From: Ferrovibrio sp046297895
GTDB taxonomy: Bacteria > Pseudomonadota > Alphaproteobacteria > Ferrovibrionales > Ferrovibrionaceae
Length of the DNA stretch: 64,000 nucleotides
Direction of reading: 5' to 3'
Assembly: GCF_046297895.1 (NCBI RefSeq)
Contig: NZ_JBKBHC010000006.1
Coordinates: forward strand, 248,001 to 312,000
Shown here one piece after another: positions 7,924-16,257 of the stretch. Position numbers and translations under genes: made by a program. Under the pieces are notes generated by a model that made no database searches, had not been told where the DNA came from, and was given only the letters and a program-made list of their open reading frames with translations. Each line of letters opens with the position of its first letter. The stretch's first letter is position 1.

Positions 7924-8421
7924 ATGTCCAGCGCCTCGCCCCAGCCCCACAATCACGCCCACAGTCACCGGCACGGCCATGATCACGCGGCCTGCATCAG
8001 CGACGCGCTCAGCCAGGCCGAGGCCCATTGCGCCGCTACCGGCGCCAAGCTGACGCCGATCCGGCGCCGCGTACTGGAACTCATCTGGCAGAGTCACAAG
8101 CCGGCCGGTGCCTATGACCTGCTGGCGCAGATGAGCGGCGGTGGACAGAAAGTGGCCCCCCCCACCGTCTACCGCGCGCTGGACTTCCTAGTCGAGCATG
8201 GGTTGGTGCACAGGGTCGAAAGCCTGAATGCCTTCATCGGCTGCACCCATCCGGGTCATGCCGTGCAGCAGGAAATCTTCATCTGCAGGACCTGCGGCAC
8301 CGCCATCGAGATCAATGACCCGGAACTGAGCCAGCGCATCCTGCAGGATGCCAAGGGACTGGGATTCACTGTGGAGCGCCAGACCATCGAGGTGGTTGGC
8401 GTCTGCCGCGACTGTCGCTGA
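7924..8421 (+). CDS. zur: Fur-family metalloregulator, Zur-like
   Basis: This 165-residue protein has the Fur winged helix (TPIRRRVLELIWQ about 44-56; PPTVYRALDFLVEHGLVHRV about 79-98) and the C-terminal domain with structural zinc cysteines C121-x2-C124 and C161-x2-C164. Its FIGC motif and the absence of a Fur-type HHDH cluster favour Zur. The N-terminus carries a striking run with histidine at every second position from 9 to 21 (HNHAHSHRHGHDH), likely to bind zinc. No zinc transporter gene adjoins it, although Zur genes often lie next to znuABC. Confidence 0.8.
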   Translation: MSSASPQPHNHAHSHRHGHDHAACISDALSQAEAHCAATGAKLTPIRRRVLELIWQSHKPAGAYDLLAQMSGGGQKVAPPTVYRALDFLVEHGLVHRVESLNAFIGCTHPGHAVQQEIFICRTCGTAIEINDPELSQRILQDAKGLGFTVERQTIEVVGVCRDCR

Positions 8422-8486
8422 CGACAGCAACAGCAGTATTCCGCCAAAACAGATTTCTTGCGGATACTCCCATCGGGTGTAGCCTG

Positions 8487-8514
8487 TTGGGCAGCGGCGG
8501 TGCAGCCGTATAAC
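8487..8514 (+). promoter_or_regulatory. Candidate promoter for the ybaK-like gene
   Basis: TTGGGC (8487-8492), 16 bases, TATAAC (8509-8514), 50 bases before the start codon. It has good -10 similarity in a GC-rich background. Confidence 0.4.
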
Positions 8515-8564
8515 ATGCTCTATTGTTCAGACGGCGGCCGCCATCCTTGCCAGAGGAGGGTGCG

Positions 8565-9035
8565 ATGGGACTTGCGATCAGTCTGCAGGAGTATCTTGAC
8601 CATTGCGATGTGCCCTACGAGGTCATCGAACATCAGCGTACCAATACGATGCGGGCGGCGGCGCATTATGCCGGCGTGCCGGAAGACAAGGTCGCCAAGG
8701 CCGTTCTGCTGGAGGACGAGGACGGCTATATGCTGGCCCTGGTACCGGCCTGCTGCGCTGTCGAACTGGGACACCTGAGCCGACTGCTGCACCGAAGGAT
8801 CGGACTGGCCACCGAGAACGAGTTGGCCGAACTGTTCGCCGATTGCGAGATCGGTGCGGTTCCGGCGCTTGGCACGCCCTATGGCATAGAGATGGTGATC
8901 GACGACCGGCTGGATGGCTGCGACGACCTCTATTTTGAGGGCGGCGACCATTGTAGCCTGGTGCATATCCGCGGCCGCGACCTGCAACGCCTGCTGCCGC
9001 AGGCCATGCATGCCCGGATCGGCAGCCGGCACTGA
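8565..9035 (+). CDS. YbaK/EbsC-family aminoacyl-tRNA deacylase
   Basis: The ATG at 8565 is preceded by GAGGAGG and gives 156 residues; an upstream in-frame start at 8523 has no ribosome site. The YbaK fold is seen in TMRAAAHYAGVPEDKVAKAV (about 26-45), which includes the conserved lysine region, and in the central GAVPALGTPYGIEM (about 102-115). Such proteins remove mischarged amino acids (Ala or Cys) from tRNA-Pro and relatives in trans. It stands alone between the Zur gene and a convergent hydratase gene. A second tRNA editing protein, AlaX, is encoded at 22.2 kb. Confidence 0.8.
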   Translation: MGLAISLQEYLDHCDVPYEVIEHQRTNTMRAAAHYAGVPEDKVAKAVLLEDEDGYMLALVPACCAVELGHLSRLLHRRIGLATENELAELFADCEIGAVPALGTPYGIEMVIDDRLDGCDDLYFEGGDHCSLVHIRGRDLQRLLPQAMHARIGSRH

Positions 9036-9046
9036 AGCGGCAGGCG

Positions 9047-9802
9047 TCAGCCGAATTTTGGCGGCCGCTTCTCGAAGAAGGCCGTCATCGCCTCGCGGGC
9101 TTCCGCCGATTTGAGTTGGCTACGGAAATGCACGCCCTCGGCGGCCATCTGGCCGGCGACGTCGCCGCGCGTCTGGCGCAGGAGCTGCTTGGTCAGGCGG
9201 ACCGCGGTCGGCGGCTTGGCTGCCAGTTTCGCCGCCACCTGCATCGCCTCGGGCAGGACCCGCGCGTCGGGAAAGATGGCATTGGCGATACCGTATTCCT
9301 TTGCCGTCTCTGCATTGAACGGCTCACCCAGCAGCAGCAGTTCGGCGGCGCGGTGATAGCCGACCATGGCAGGCAACAGCAGCGAGGAAGCGGCTTCTGG
9401 CACCAGCGCCAGATTGACGAAGGGCAGCGACAGGCGGGCATCGGTGCCGACATAGACCAGGTCGCAATGCAGCAGCATGGTGGTGCCCACGCCGACCGCC
9501 ACGCCGGTAACGGCCGCAACCAGTGGCTTGGAGGCGGAGCTGATCGCGCGAAGAAAGCGGAAAACGGGGCTGCCGTCACCCTGCGGAGGATTGTTGAGAA
9601 AGTCCTGCAGGTCGTTGCCGGCGGTGAAAGCGCCGCCATTGCCGGCGAATACGATCACGCGCACGGCATCGTCGGTCTCGGCCGCCTCCAGCGCATCGGC
9701 CATGGCGGCGTACATGGCGCTGGTAAGCGCATTCTTCTTGTCCGGCCGGTTGATGGTGATGGTCAGAATGCCATCGGCCTTGGCGGTCAGGATCTCGGTC
9801 AC
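9047..9802 (-). CDS. Enoyl-CoA hydratase/isomerase family protein
   Basis: This 251-residue crotonase-fold protein starts with GTG at 9802, supported by AGGGAG seven bases upstream. The oxyanion-hole regions are GGAFTAGNDLQDF (about 56-68) and VTGVAVGVGTTMLLHCDLVY (about 98-117). The second catalytic acid position expected for hydratases is not obvious (PEAASSLLLP), so it could be an isomerase. It is the third gene after metC and a GNAT gene (15-base gap), with no clear pathway link. It is not a close copy of the hydratase at 448-1218. Confidence 0.85.
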   Translation of the reverse strand: MTEILTAKADGILTITINRPDKKNALTSAMYAAMADALEAAETDDAVRVIVFAGNGGAFTAGNDLQDFLNNPPQGDGSPVFRFLRAISSASKPLVAAVTGVAVGVGTTMLLHCDLVYVGTDARLSLPFVNLALVPEAASSLLLPAMVGYHRAAELLLLGEPFNAETAKEYGIANAIFPDARVLPEAMQVAAKLAAKPPTAVRLTKQLLRQTRGDVAGQMAAEGVHFRSQLKSAEAREAMTAFFEKRPPKFG

Positions 9803-9817
9803 GGCGCTGCTCCCTGC

Positions 9818-10669
9818 TTACTTGAACAGCAGGATCGCATAGTCGCCGATGGCCGTGAAGCCTAACGCTGCGTAAGCCGTCTTTGCCGCTTCGTTGTCGG
9901 CTGGCGTGAACAGCACGGCGACGCTGGCGCCGGCCTGCCTGGCCGCCGTCAGCGCGCCGGCTACCGCGGCGCGGCCGTAGCCGCGGCTACGCAGATCTGG
10001 CGGCGTCCACACATTGCCGACCTGCACGGCATCGGGCAGGCGGACACTGAAACAACAGCCCGACACCGGCCGGTTGCCGTCAAAAAGCAGGAACTGGTTG
10101 CCTTCCTCCACCCAGCGCTCCACCTCGGCGCGGCAATGCTGCGTAGTGGCCTGCGAGGGGGTCGCTTCCAGCGTTTCCTGGGCGAAGGCCAGGCGCCATT
10201 CCGTCAGCAGGTCGAGGTCGGCGGGTGTCGCGGCCCGGCAGGTGAGCGACTGGTTGGGCAGCGACGATGGCCGGCGCAGCTCGTCCAGCTTCAGCGCCAT
10301 CAGCACCTCCTTCGACCGCAGATGGCGATGGGTATCGTCCAGTCCCAGGGCTTCCTGGGTATCCAGCGCCTGCTGCCACGGTCCAAGAATCCCCGCCACC
10401 GGACGGTTCGACACCGCCGCCCGCGCCACGGCGCCGGCATGACCCGGCGCGAAGACGGCCAACATGCCTAGCCAGTAATGTGCCGCAACGCCGATGATGC
10501 GGTCGCCCTCGAATGCGCCGGCATAGCGGCCCTGATAGGGTCGGTCGCCGTCGTGGATGCCGCTGCGCGTCAGGTTGCCGCGCAGGATCATCGTCTCGGC
10601 CATATGGGCGCGCAGGAAGTTTTCCAGCCTGGGCTGGTCCTGCGGCGTAAGGATGCGGATATCGGTCAT
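9818..10669 (-). CDS. GNAT family N-acetyltransferase
   Basis: This 283-residue protein has one clear GNAT domain at its C-terminus: VGNVWTPPDLRSRGYGRAAV (about 215-234) with the acetyl-CoA-binding RSRGYGRA loop, then AVLFTPADNEAAKTAYAALG. The N-terminal half resembles the other lobe of tandem GNAT proteins but lacks the loop. It begins one base after metC ends, so it is co-transcribed with metC. The acceptor is unknown. Confidence 0.82.
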   Translation of the reverse strand: MTDIRILTPQDQPRLENFLRAHMAETMILRGNLTRSGIHDGDRPYQGRYAGAFEGDRIIGVAAHYWLGMLAVFAPGHAGAVARAAVSNRPVAGILGPWQQALDTQEALGLDDTHRHLRSKEVLMALKLDELRRPSSLPNQSLTCRAATPADLDLLTEWRLAFAQETLEATPSQATTQHCRAEVERWVEEGNQFLLFDGNRPVSGCCFSVRLPDAVQVGNVWTPPDLRSRGYGRAAVAGALTAARQAGASVAVLFTPADNEAAKTAYAALGFTAIGDYAILLFK

Positions 10670-10670
10670 G

Positions 10671-11852
10671 TTACCCTTGCGCCCTGTTCAGCCGCTCGAA
10701 GCCGGCCTTCAGGTCGGCGATCAGGTCGTCGGTCGCTTCCAATCCGATATGCAGACGCAGCAGCGGGCCGTGGTCGCGCCATGGCTCGGCGGTGCGTATC
10801 GCATCCGGCTTGGCCACGGTGACCAGGCTTTCGAAGCCGCCCCAGGAGTAGCCGATGCCAAAGAGTTCGAGGTGGTCGACGAATTCGGCCACCGCATCGT
10901 CGCTGTATTTGCGGTCCAGCTCGAAGGAGAACAGACCGCAGGCGCCGAGGAAGTCGCGCTTCCACAGGGCGTGGCCCGGGTCTTGCGGCAGGGCAGGGTG
11001 CAGCACGCTGGTCACTTCAGCGCGGCTGCGCAGCCAGTCGGCCACCGCGATGCCGCTTTCCATGTGGCGTGGAAGCCGTACAGCCAGCGTGCGCAACCCG
11101 CGCAGGCCCAGGAACACTTCGTCGGGGCCGGCATTGTTGCCCAGCGCGCGGGCGCTGTCGCGCAGCATCGGCCAGGATTCCTTCGTCGCGATCACCACGC
11201 CCAGCATCGCATCGGAATGGCCGACGATGTATTTCGTTGCCGCATGCACGGAGAGGTCGACGCCATGGCTGAAGCTCTTGAAATAGAGCGGCGTGCCCCA
11301 GGTGTTGTCCATCACCACCTTCGCACCGTGCTTGTGCGCGATCTCGGCCATGGCCGGCACGTCCTGCATCTCGAAGGTGAGCGAGCCGGGCGATTCCAGA
11401 AAGATCAGCGCCGTGTTGGGCCGTAGCAGGTCGCGGATGCCGGCATTGATGGTGGGGCGGAAATATTGGGTCTCGACACCCAGCCGCTTAAGCACGGTGT
11501 CGCAGAAATGCCGGGTCGGGCCATAGACGCTGTCGGTGACCAGAATGTGGTCGCCGGCCTTCACCGCGCTGAGGATCGCGCCCGAGCAGGCGGCGGCTCC
11601 GGAGGGAAAGCTGATGGCGCGGTAGCCGCCTTCCAGCTCAGCCAGGGTATTCTCAAAGGCATAGGTCAGGGGTGTGCCGACGCGGCCATATGAGGTGACC
11701 TGTTCGTCGCGGGCGCGGGCGGCATAGACGTCGGCGAGCGCTTTCAGGCTGGGCTGCAGGATGGTCGAGGCACGGTAGACCGGGATGTTGACCGCGCCAT
11801 GATGGCCTTCCGGATCGCGGCCGAGCGTGGCGAGCTTGGTTTCGTCTTTCAT
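10671..11852 (-). CDS. metC: Cystathionine beta-lyase (MetC type)
   Basis: This 393-residue PLP enzyme of the Cys/Met metabolism family converts cystathionine to homocysteine, pyruvate and ammonia in methionine synthesis. The ATG at 11852 (GGAG seven bases upstream) is preferred over a TTG at 11864. Motifs: TSYGRVGTPLTYAFENTLAE (about 53-72), SFPSGAAACSGAI (PLP phosphate region, about 81-93), MDNTWGTP (about 181-188) and the Schiff-base lysine K207 in VHAATKYIVGHSDAM. These match the MetC rather than the MetB branch. It heads an operon with a GNAT and a hydratase gene and diverges from a peptidase gene. Confidence 0.9.
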   Translation of the reverse strand: MKDETKLATLGRDPEGHHGAVNIPVYRASTILQPSLKALADVYAARARDEQVTSYGRVGTPLTYAFENTLAELEGGYRAISFPSGAAACSGAILSAVKAGDHILVTDSVYGPTRHFCDTVLKRLGVETQYFRPTINAGIRDLLRPNTALIFLESPGSLTFEMQDVPAMAEIAHKHGAKVVMDNTWGTPLYFKSFSHGVDLSVHAATKYIVGHSDAMLGVVIATKESWPMLRDSARALGNNAGPDEVFLGLRGLRTLAVRLPRHMESGIAVADWLRSRAEVTSVLHPALPQDPGHALWKRDFLGACGLFSFELDRKYSDDAVAEFVDHLELFGIGYSWGGFESLVTVAKPDAIRTAEPWRDHGPLLRLHIGLEATDDLIADLKAGFERLNRAQG

Positions 11853-11883
11853 GGCGGACTCCAATATGAGGCCCGACTATCGC

Positions 11884-11950
11884 AAAGCCCGCCCGGGATG
11901 AGAAGACGCCGGCCAGGAAGACTTGACCAGGAAAGCCGGGGGCGGGCTTT
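11884..11950. repeat. Inverted repeat with 11-bp arms between metC and the peptidase gene
   Basis: AAAGCCCGCCC at 11884-11894 and GGGCGGGCTTT at 11940-11950 are exact reverse complements separated by 45 bases, within the divergent metC/M20 intergenic region. It could be a looped regulator site or an mRNA 5' structure. Confidence 0.55.
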
Positions 11951-11997
11951 CCAGCCGTGACGGGTGGCGCTATGAAAAGGGTAAAGGAGTTTTTCCC

Positions 11998-13407
11998 ATG
12001 ACCCGCCAAGACGCCATCAAAGCCGCCACCGACTATCTCGACCAGGGCGGCTTCAAAGCCGATCTTGCCCGCCGCGTCGCCATCCCGACCGAGAGCCAGA
12101 ATCCTGATCGTCGGCAGGCTCTGGCCGATTACCTGGAAAAGGAGATGCAGGGCACCTTGGAGAAACTCGGTTTCTCCTGTGCGATCCACGGCAACCCATC
12201 GCCGAAGGGGGGGCCTTTCCTGGTGGCCACGCGGCGCGAGCCGGGCGCGACCAAAACCGTATTCTCCTATGGCCATGGCGACGTGATCCGCGGGCAGGAC
12301 GCGCAATGGCGCAGTGGCCTCAATCCCTGGCAGATCGTGCAGGAGGGTGACAGGCTCTATGGCCGCGGCACCGCCGACAACAAGGGCCAGCATACGGTGA
12401 ACATCGCGGCGCTGGAGGCCGTGCTGAAGGCGCGTGGCGGCAAGCTGGGCTTTAACGTCGTGCTGCTGATCGAAACGGGCGAGGAGATCGGCTCGCCCGG
12501 CCTGAACGATTTCTGCGCTGCGCACAAGGCGGAATGGGGTGCGAACCTGTTCCTGGCCTCCGACGGGCCGCGCCTGTCGCCGGAGCGGCCGACGCTGTAT
12601 TGTGGCGCGCGCGGCGGTCTGAATTTCGATCTGACGGTCAACCTGCGCGAGGGCGCGCACCATTCGGGCAACTGGGGCGGGCTGCTGGCCGATCCCGGTA
12701 TCATCCTGGCGCATGCCATCGCCAGCATTGTCGGCCCGACCGGCCAGATCCGCATTCCGGAATGGGTGCCGACGGAACTGCCCGCCGGGGTGCGGCGCGC
12801 CCTGGCCGATTGCGAGGTGGGTGGCGGTAGCGATGGCCCGGCGATAGACACCTGGTGGGGCGAACCGGGCCTGTCCCCAGCCGAACGAGTCTATGGCTGG
12901 TGCAGTTTCGACGTGCTGGCTTTCAAGACCGGCAATCCGGAAGCGCCGGTGAACGCGATCCCCGGCATGGCCACGGCGCATTGCCAGATCCGTTTCGTCG
13001 TCGGACCCGATTCCGAGCAGTTCCTGCCGGCCCTGCGCCGCCATCTCGCGCGCCACGGTTTTCCGCAGGTGCAGGTGACGCAGGCGCGCGCCGAAGTATT
13101 CCGGGCCACGCGGCTTGATCCCGACCACCCCTATGTGAATTTCGCGCTTGAATCCGTGGCGCGCACCATGGGCCGCCGGCCGGCCCTGCTGCCCAATCTC
13201 GGCGGCTCGCTGCCCAACGATGTCTTCGCCGACACGATGGGCCTGCCGACCGTGTGGATGCCGCATTCCTACGCCGCCTGCTCGCAGCATGCGCCAAACG
13301 AGCATGTGCTGCTGCCGGTTATGCGCGAAGGGCTGGCGATGATGGCCGGCCTGCTGTGGGACCTGGGCGAGGCGAGCCACGACATCACCGGCAGCCGTGC
13401 GGCGTGA
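11998..13407 (+). CDS. M20-family metallopeptidase (dipeptidase/deacylase type)
   Basis: The protein has 469 residues from ATG 11998 (AAAGGAG upstream); a longer in-frame start at 11923 lies within the inverted repeat. The dinuclear zinc-site motifs are YGHGDV (first His and Asp), GRGTADNKGQ (bridging Asp) and ETGEEIGSPG (catalytic and ligand Glu), followed by a dimerisation domain and a late HSYAACSQHAPNEH histidine region. M20 enzymes cleave dipeptides or N-acyl amino acids in the cytoplasm. No signal peptide is seen. It is translationally coupled to the small membrane protein that follows. Confidence 0.85.
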   Translation: MTRQDAIKAATDYLDQGGFKADLARRVAIPTESQNPDRRQALADYLEKEMQGTLEKLGFSCAIHGNPSPKGGPFLVATRREPGATKTVFSYGHGDVIRGQDAQWRSGLNPWQIVQEGDRLYGRGTADNKGQHTVNIAALEAVLKARGGKLGFNVVLLIETGEEIGSPGLNDFCAAHKAEWGANLFLASDGPRLSPERPTLYCGARGGLNFDLTVNLREGAHHSGNWGGLLADPGIILAHAIASIVGPTGQIRIPEWVPTELPAGVRRALADCEVGGGSDGPAIDTWWGEPGLSPAERVYGWCSFDVLAFKTGNPEAPVNAIPGMATAHCQIRFVVGPDSEQFLPALRRHLARHGFPQVQVTQARAEVFRATRLDPDHPYVNFALESVARTMGRRPALLPNLGGSLPNDVFADTMGLPTVWMPHSYAACSQHAPNEHVLLPVMREGLAMMAGLLWDLGEASHDITGSRAA

Positions 13408-13877
13408 CCCTTGATCCCTCGCTGGCAGCGCAATTCGGCCTGACCGGGCTTTTCCTGTGGTCGCTGCTGGCGGCGACCCTGATTCCCTTGTCCTCGGAGG
13501 CCGCGCTGGCAGCCAGCCATGCGGCTGGCATGGCGCCGGCCGGCTGGCTTTTTGTTGCCGCGACGGCCGGCAATGTCTGCGGTGCACTGATCAATTGGCT
13601 GCTGGGCCGCTGGTGCCTGCGCTTTGAGCACAAGCGCTGGTTTCCGGTCACGTCTGTGCAATTGCACAAAGCGCAGATGCAGTTTCAGCGCTGGGGCGCG
13701 GGAATCCTGCTTTTCTCTTGGATTCCAGTGATTGGTGACCCGCTCACCTTTGCTGCAGGTGCGTTGCGCTATCCTTTGGCCCGTTTCTTGATAGCAGTCA
13801 GCCTTGGCAAGGCGGCCCGTTATGCGGCGGTCCTGTGGATAACTGAGCTTGTCTTGCCGGTTTTTGCAGCGTCGTGA
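13404..13877 (+). CDS. YqaA/SNARE-associated (DedA-like) small membrane protein
   Basis: The GTG start at 13404 overlaps the peptidase stop (GTGA) and gives 157 residues; a longer open frame upstream is a shadow. It has three to four hydrophobic segments, with LSSEAALAASHAAG in the first hairpin, AATAGNVCGALINWLLGRW next, and the later FSWIPVIGDPLTFAAGALR, typical of YqaA-like relatives of DedA. These are thought to act in membrane lipid handling. The link to the peptidase is positional only. Confidence 0.8.
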   Translation: MTLDPSLAAQFGLTGLFLWSLLAATLIPLSSEAALAASHAAGMAPAGWLFVAATAGNVCGALINWLLGRWCLRFEHKRWFPVTSVQLHKAQMQFQRWGAGILLFSWIPVIGDPLTFAAGALRYPLARFLIAVSLGKAARYAAVLWITELVLPVFAAS

Positions 13878-13936
13878 TAATTTCACTACGGTTCTGCGGA
13901 AACGCAGTCCAAGTCACAACAGGGAAGGGTAACAAG

Positions 13937-14956
13937 ATGAAACTTCTGCAAACGGCCGCAGCCGCGGCGGTGTTCGTATTCGCTGCGCACGGGGCGCAGG
14001 CGGGTGCCACGTTCGACGCCGTCAAGGCCAAGGGCTTCGTGCAGTGTGGAACCAACACCGGTCTGGGCGGTTTTGCCGCGCCGGACAGCCAGGGTGTCTG
14101 GAAGGGCCTCGACGTCGACGTCTGCCGTGCGGTTGCCGCTGCGGTGTTCGGCGACGCCTCGAAGGTCAAGTATACCGGTCTGACCGCCCAGCAGCGCTTC
14201 ACTGCCCTGCAGTCGGGTGAGGTGGACCTGCTGTCGCGCAACACCACGCAGACTCTCACCCGCGATGCCTCGCTGGGTCTGATAGGCGTGGGTGTGAACT
14301 ACTATGACGGCCAGGGTTTCATGGTCCGCAAGTCGCTTGGCGTTAAGAGCGCCAAGGAACTGAACGGCGCCACCGTCTGCGTGCAGCCCGGCACCACCAC
14401 CGAGTTGAATCTCGCCGACTACTTCCGTTCCACCAAGATGACCTTCAAGCCGGTCGTGATCGAAAAGCTGGATGAAGTGGTGGCCGCCTATGACTCGGGC
14501 CGCTGCGACGTCTACACCACCGACGCTTCGGGCCTGGCCGCCACCCGCGCGACCCAGCTCGCCAAGCCGGACGATCACCTGATCCTGCCGGAAATCATCT
14601 CCAAGGAGCCGCTCGGCCCGATGGTCCGTCAGGGCGACGACCAGTGGCTGGTCGTGGTTCGCTGGGCGCTGAACGCGATGATCGAGGCCGAGGAATACGG
14701 CATCACCTCGAAGAACGTCGACGAGATGCTCAAGAGCGAGAACCCGAACATCAAGCGTATCCTGGGCGTCACCCCCGGTGGCGGTAAGGCGCTGGGTCTC
14801 GACGAGAAGTGGGCCTACAACATCATCAAGCAGGTGGGCAATTACGGCGAGAGCTTCGAGCGGAACGTGGGCATGGAAAGCCCGCTGAAACTGGCTCGCG
14901 GCGTCAATCAGCTCTGGAACAAGGGCGGCGCTCTGTACGCCTGGCCGATCCGCTGA
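13937..14956 (+). CDS. aapJ: General L-amino-acid ABC transporter binding protein (AapJ-like)
   Basis: The protein has 339 residues from ATG 13937, with a signal peptide (MKLLQTAAAAAVFVFAAHGA then QAG). The mature part has VKAKGFVQCGTNTGLGGFAA, then WKGLDVDVCRAVAAAVFGD (about 58-76) and VCVQPGTTTELNLADYFR, all hallmarks of AapJ. It delivers polar and other L-amino acids to the membrane complex in the periplasm. It is followed by a 53-base hairpin and then the two permeases and the ATPase in canonical aapJQMP order. Confidence 0.93.
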   Translation: MKLLQTAAAAAVFVFAAHGAQAGATFDAVKAKGFVQCGTNTGLGGFAAPDSQGVWKGLDVDVCRAVAAAVFGDASKVKYTGLTAQQRFTALQSGEVDLLSRNTTQTLTRDASLGLIGVGVNYYDGQGFMVRKSLGVKSAKELNGATVCVQPGTTTELNLADYFRSTKMTFKPVVIEKLDEVVAAYDSGRCDVYTTDASGLAATRATQLAKPDDHLILPEIISKEPLGPMVRQGDDQWLVVVRWALNAMIEAEEYGITSKNVDEMLKSENPNIKRILGVTPGGGKALGLDEKWAYNIIKQVGNYGESFERNVGMESPLKLARGVNQLWNKGGALYAWPIR

Positions 14957-14960
14957 TGCA

Positions 14961-15013
14961 CTGACGCGCAGGACCGGCGGCGAAACAGGGCGCCGCCGGT
15001 CTCTGCACGTCAG
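14961..15013 (+). terminator. Long stem-loop after aapJ (mRNA stabiliser or partial terminator)
   Basis: The inner 11-bp stem GACCGGCGGCG (14972-14982) pairs with CGCCGCCGGTC (14991-15001) over an 8-base loop. The outer arms GCAG/CTGC and CTGACG/CGTCAG extend it, with one mismatch and one bulge. There is no strong T-run, so 3'-end protection of the aapJ message is more likely than full termination. Confidence 0.75.
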
Positions 15014-15062
15014 ACTTTAGCTTTCAGTTTGCGTTTGTTTTCGTAACAGCCATGGGGGGCAC

Positions 15063-16256
15063 ATGGCCAAAGGTAGTGTAGACGGCGCGCGATCCGCGCC
15101 GCCGCGGCGTCTGAGCTGGAACGACCCGGATGTTCGTTCGATTGTCTATCAGGCGGTCGCTCTCATCCTCGTTGTTGTCGTCAGCTGGTTCCTGGTTTCG
15201 AACACGCTGCACAATCTGTCGACCCGCAACATCTCGACGGGTTTTGACTTCCTCGCCAGGGAATCCGGGTTTGCCATCGGCGAATCGCCGATTGCCTTCG
15301 GACCGGAAAATACCTATGCCCGGGCCATCCTGGTGGGTGTTCTGAACACCATCCGGGTTGCTGTTGTCGGCATCATTCTGGCAACCATTCTCGGCACCAT
15401 CATCGGCATCGCGCGTCTGTCGAAGAACTGGCTGATCGCCAAGCTTTCGATGATCTACGTCGAGGTGATCCGCAACATCCCGCTGCTGCTGCAGCTGTTC
15501 TTCTGGTACGCGATCATTACTGAGACTATGCCCGGTCCGCGTCAGGCCGTGAACCTGCTTCCAGGCGTGTTCATATCCAATCGCGGGGTGAAAGTGCCGG
15601 CGCCGACCGACCATTTCGCCTATGACCTCGCCGCCATAGGGTTCCTCTTGGCCATCCTGCTGATCATCCTGGTCGTGCGCTATGCCCGGAAACGGCAGGA
15701 TGCCACCGGCCTGGCGTTTCCGGTCTATCGAACCGGCATCGCCCTGCTGGTCGGCATGCCGCTGCTTGGTTGGCTGATCGGCGGCGCGCCGCTGGAACTG
15801 GATGTCCCGAAGCTGCAGGGGTTCAATTTCGTCGGCGGTGCCACGCTCACGCCTGAATTCGCGGCCCTGCTGTTCGGGCTTGTGCTGTACACCGCGGGCT
15901 TCATTGCGGAAGTGGTGCGCTCGGGCATCCAGGCCGTGAATTACGGCCAGTGGGAAGCGGCCAGCGCGCTGGGCCTGAGTCGGGCCCAGACCCTGCGCCT
16001 GATCGTGCTGCCGCAGTCGCTGCGCGTGATCATCCCGCCAATGACCAGCCAGTACCTGAACCTGACCAAGAACAGTTCGCTGGCCGTGGCGATCGGGTAT
16101 CCAGACATCGTCTCCATCGCCAACACGACACTGAACCAGACCGGCCAGGCCATCGAAGGCATCCTGATCATCATGGCGGTCTATCTAAGCATCAGCCTGT
16201 CGATCTCTGTGTTCATGAACTGGTACAACAAGCACATCGCGCTGGTGGAGCGGTAA
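15063..16256 (+). CDS. aapQ: General L-amino-acid ABC transporter permease (AapQ-like)
   Basis: This 397-residue HisMQ-type permease starts at ATG 15063 after GGGGGG. There are about eight hydrophobic segments. The paired conserved stretches are YVEVIRNIPLLLQLFFWYAI (about 136-155) and the EAA-type loop QWEAASALGLSRAQTLRLIV (about 296-315) that contacts the ATPase. It is separated from aapM by one base. Confidence 0.93.
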   Translation: MAKGSVDGARSAPPRRLSWNDPDVRSIVYQAVALILVVVVSWFLVSNTLHNLSTRNISTGFDFLARESGFAIGESPIAFGPENTYARAILVGVLNTIRVAVVGIILATILGTIIGIARLSKNWLIAKLSMIYVEVIRNIPLLLQLFFWYAIITETMPGPRQAVNLLPGVFISNRGVKVPAPTDHFAYDLAAIGFLLAILLIILVVRYARKRQDATGLAFPVYRTGIALLVGMPLLGWLIGGAPLELDVPKLQGFNFVGGATLTPEFAALLFGLVLYTAGFIAEVVRSGIQAVNYGQWEAASALGLSRAQTLRLIVLPQSLRVIIPPMTSQYLNLTKNSSLAVAIGYPDIVSIANTTLNQTGQAIEGILIIMAVYLSISLSISVFMNWYNKHIALVER

Positions 16257-16257
16257 T

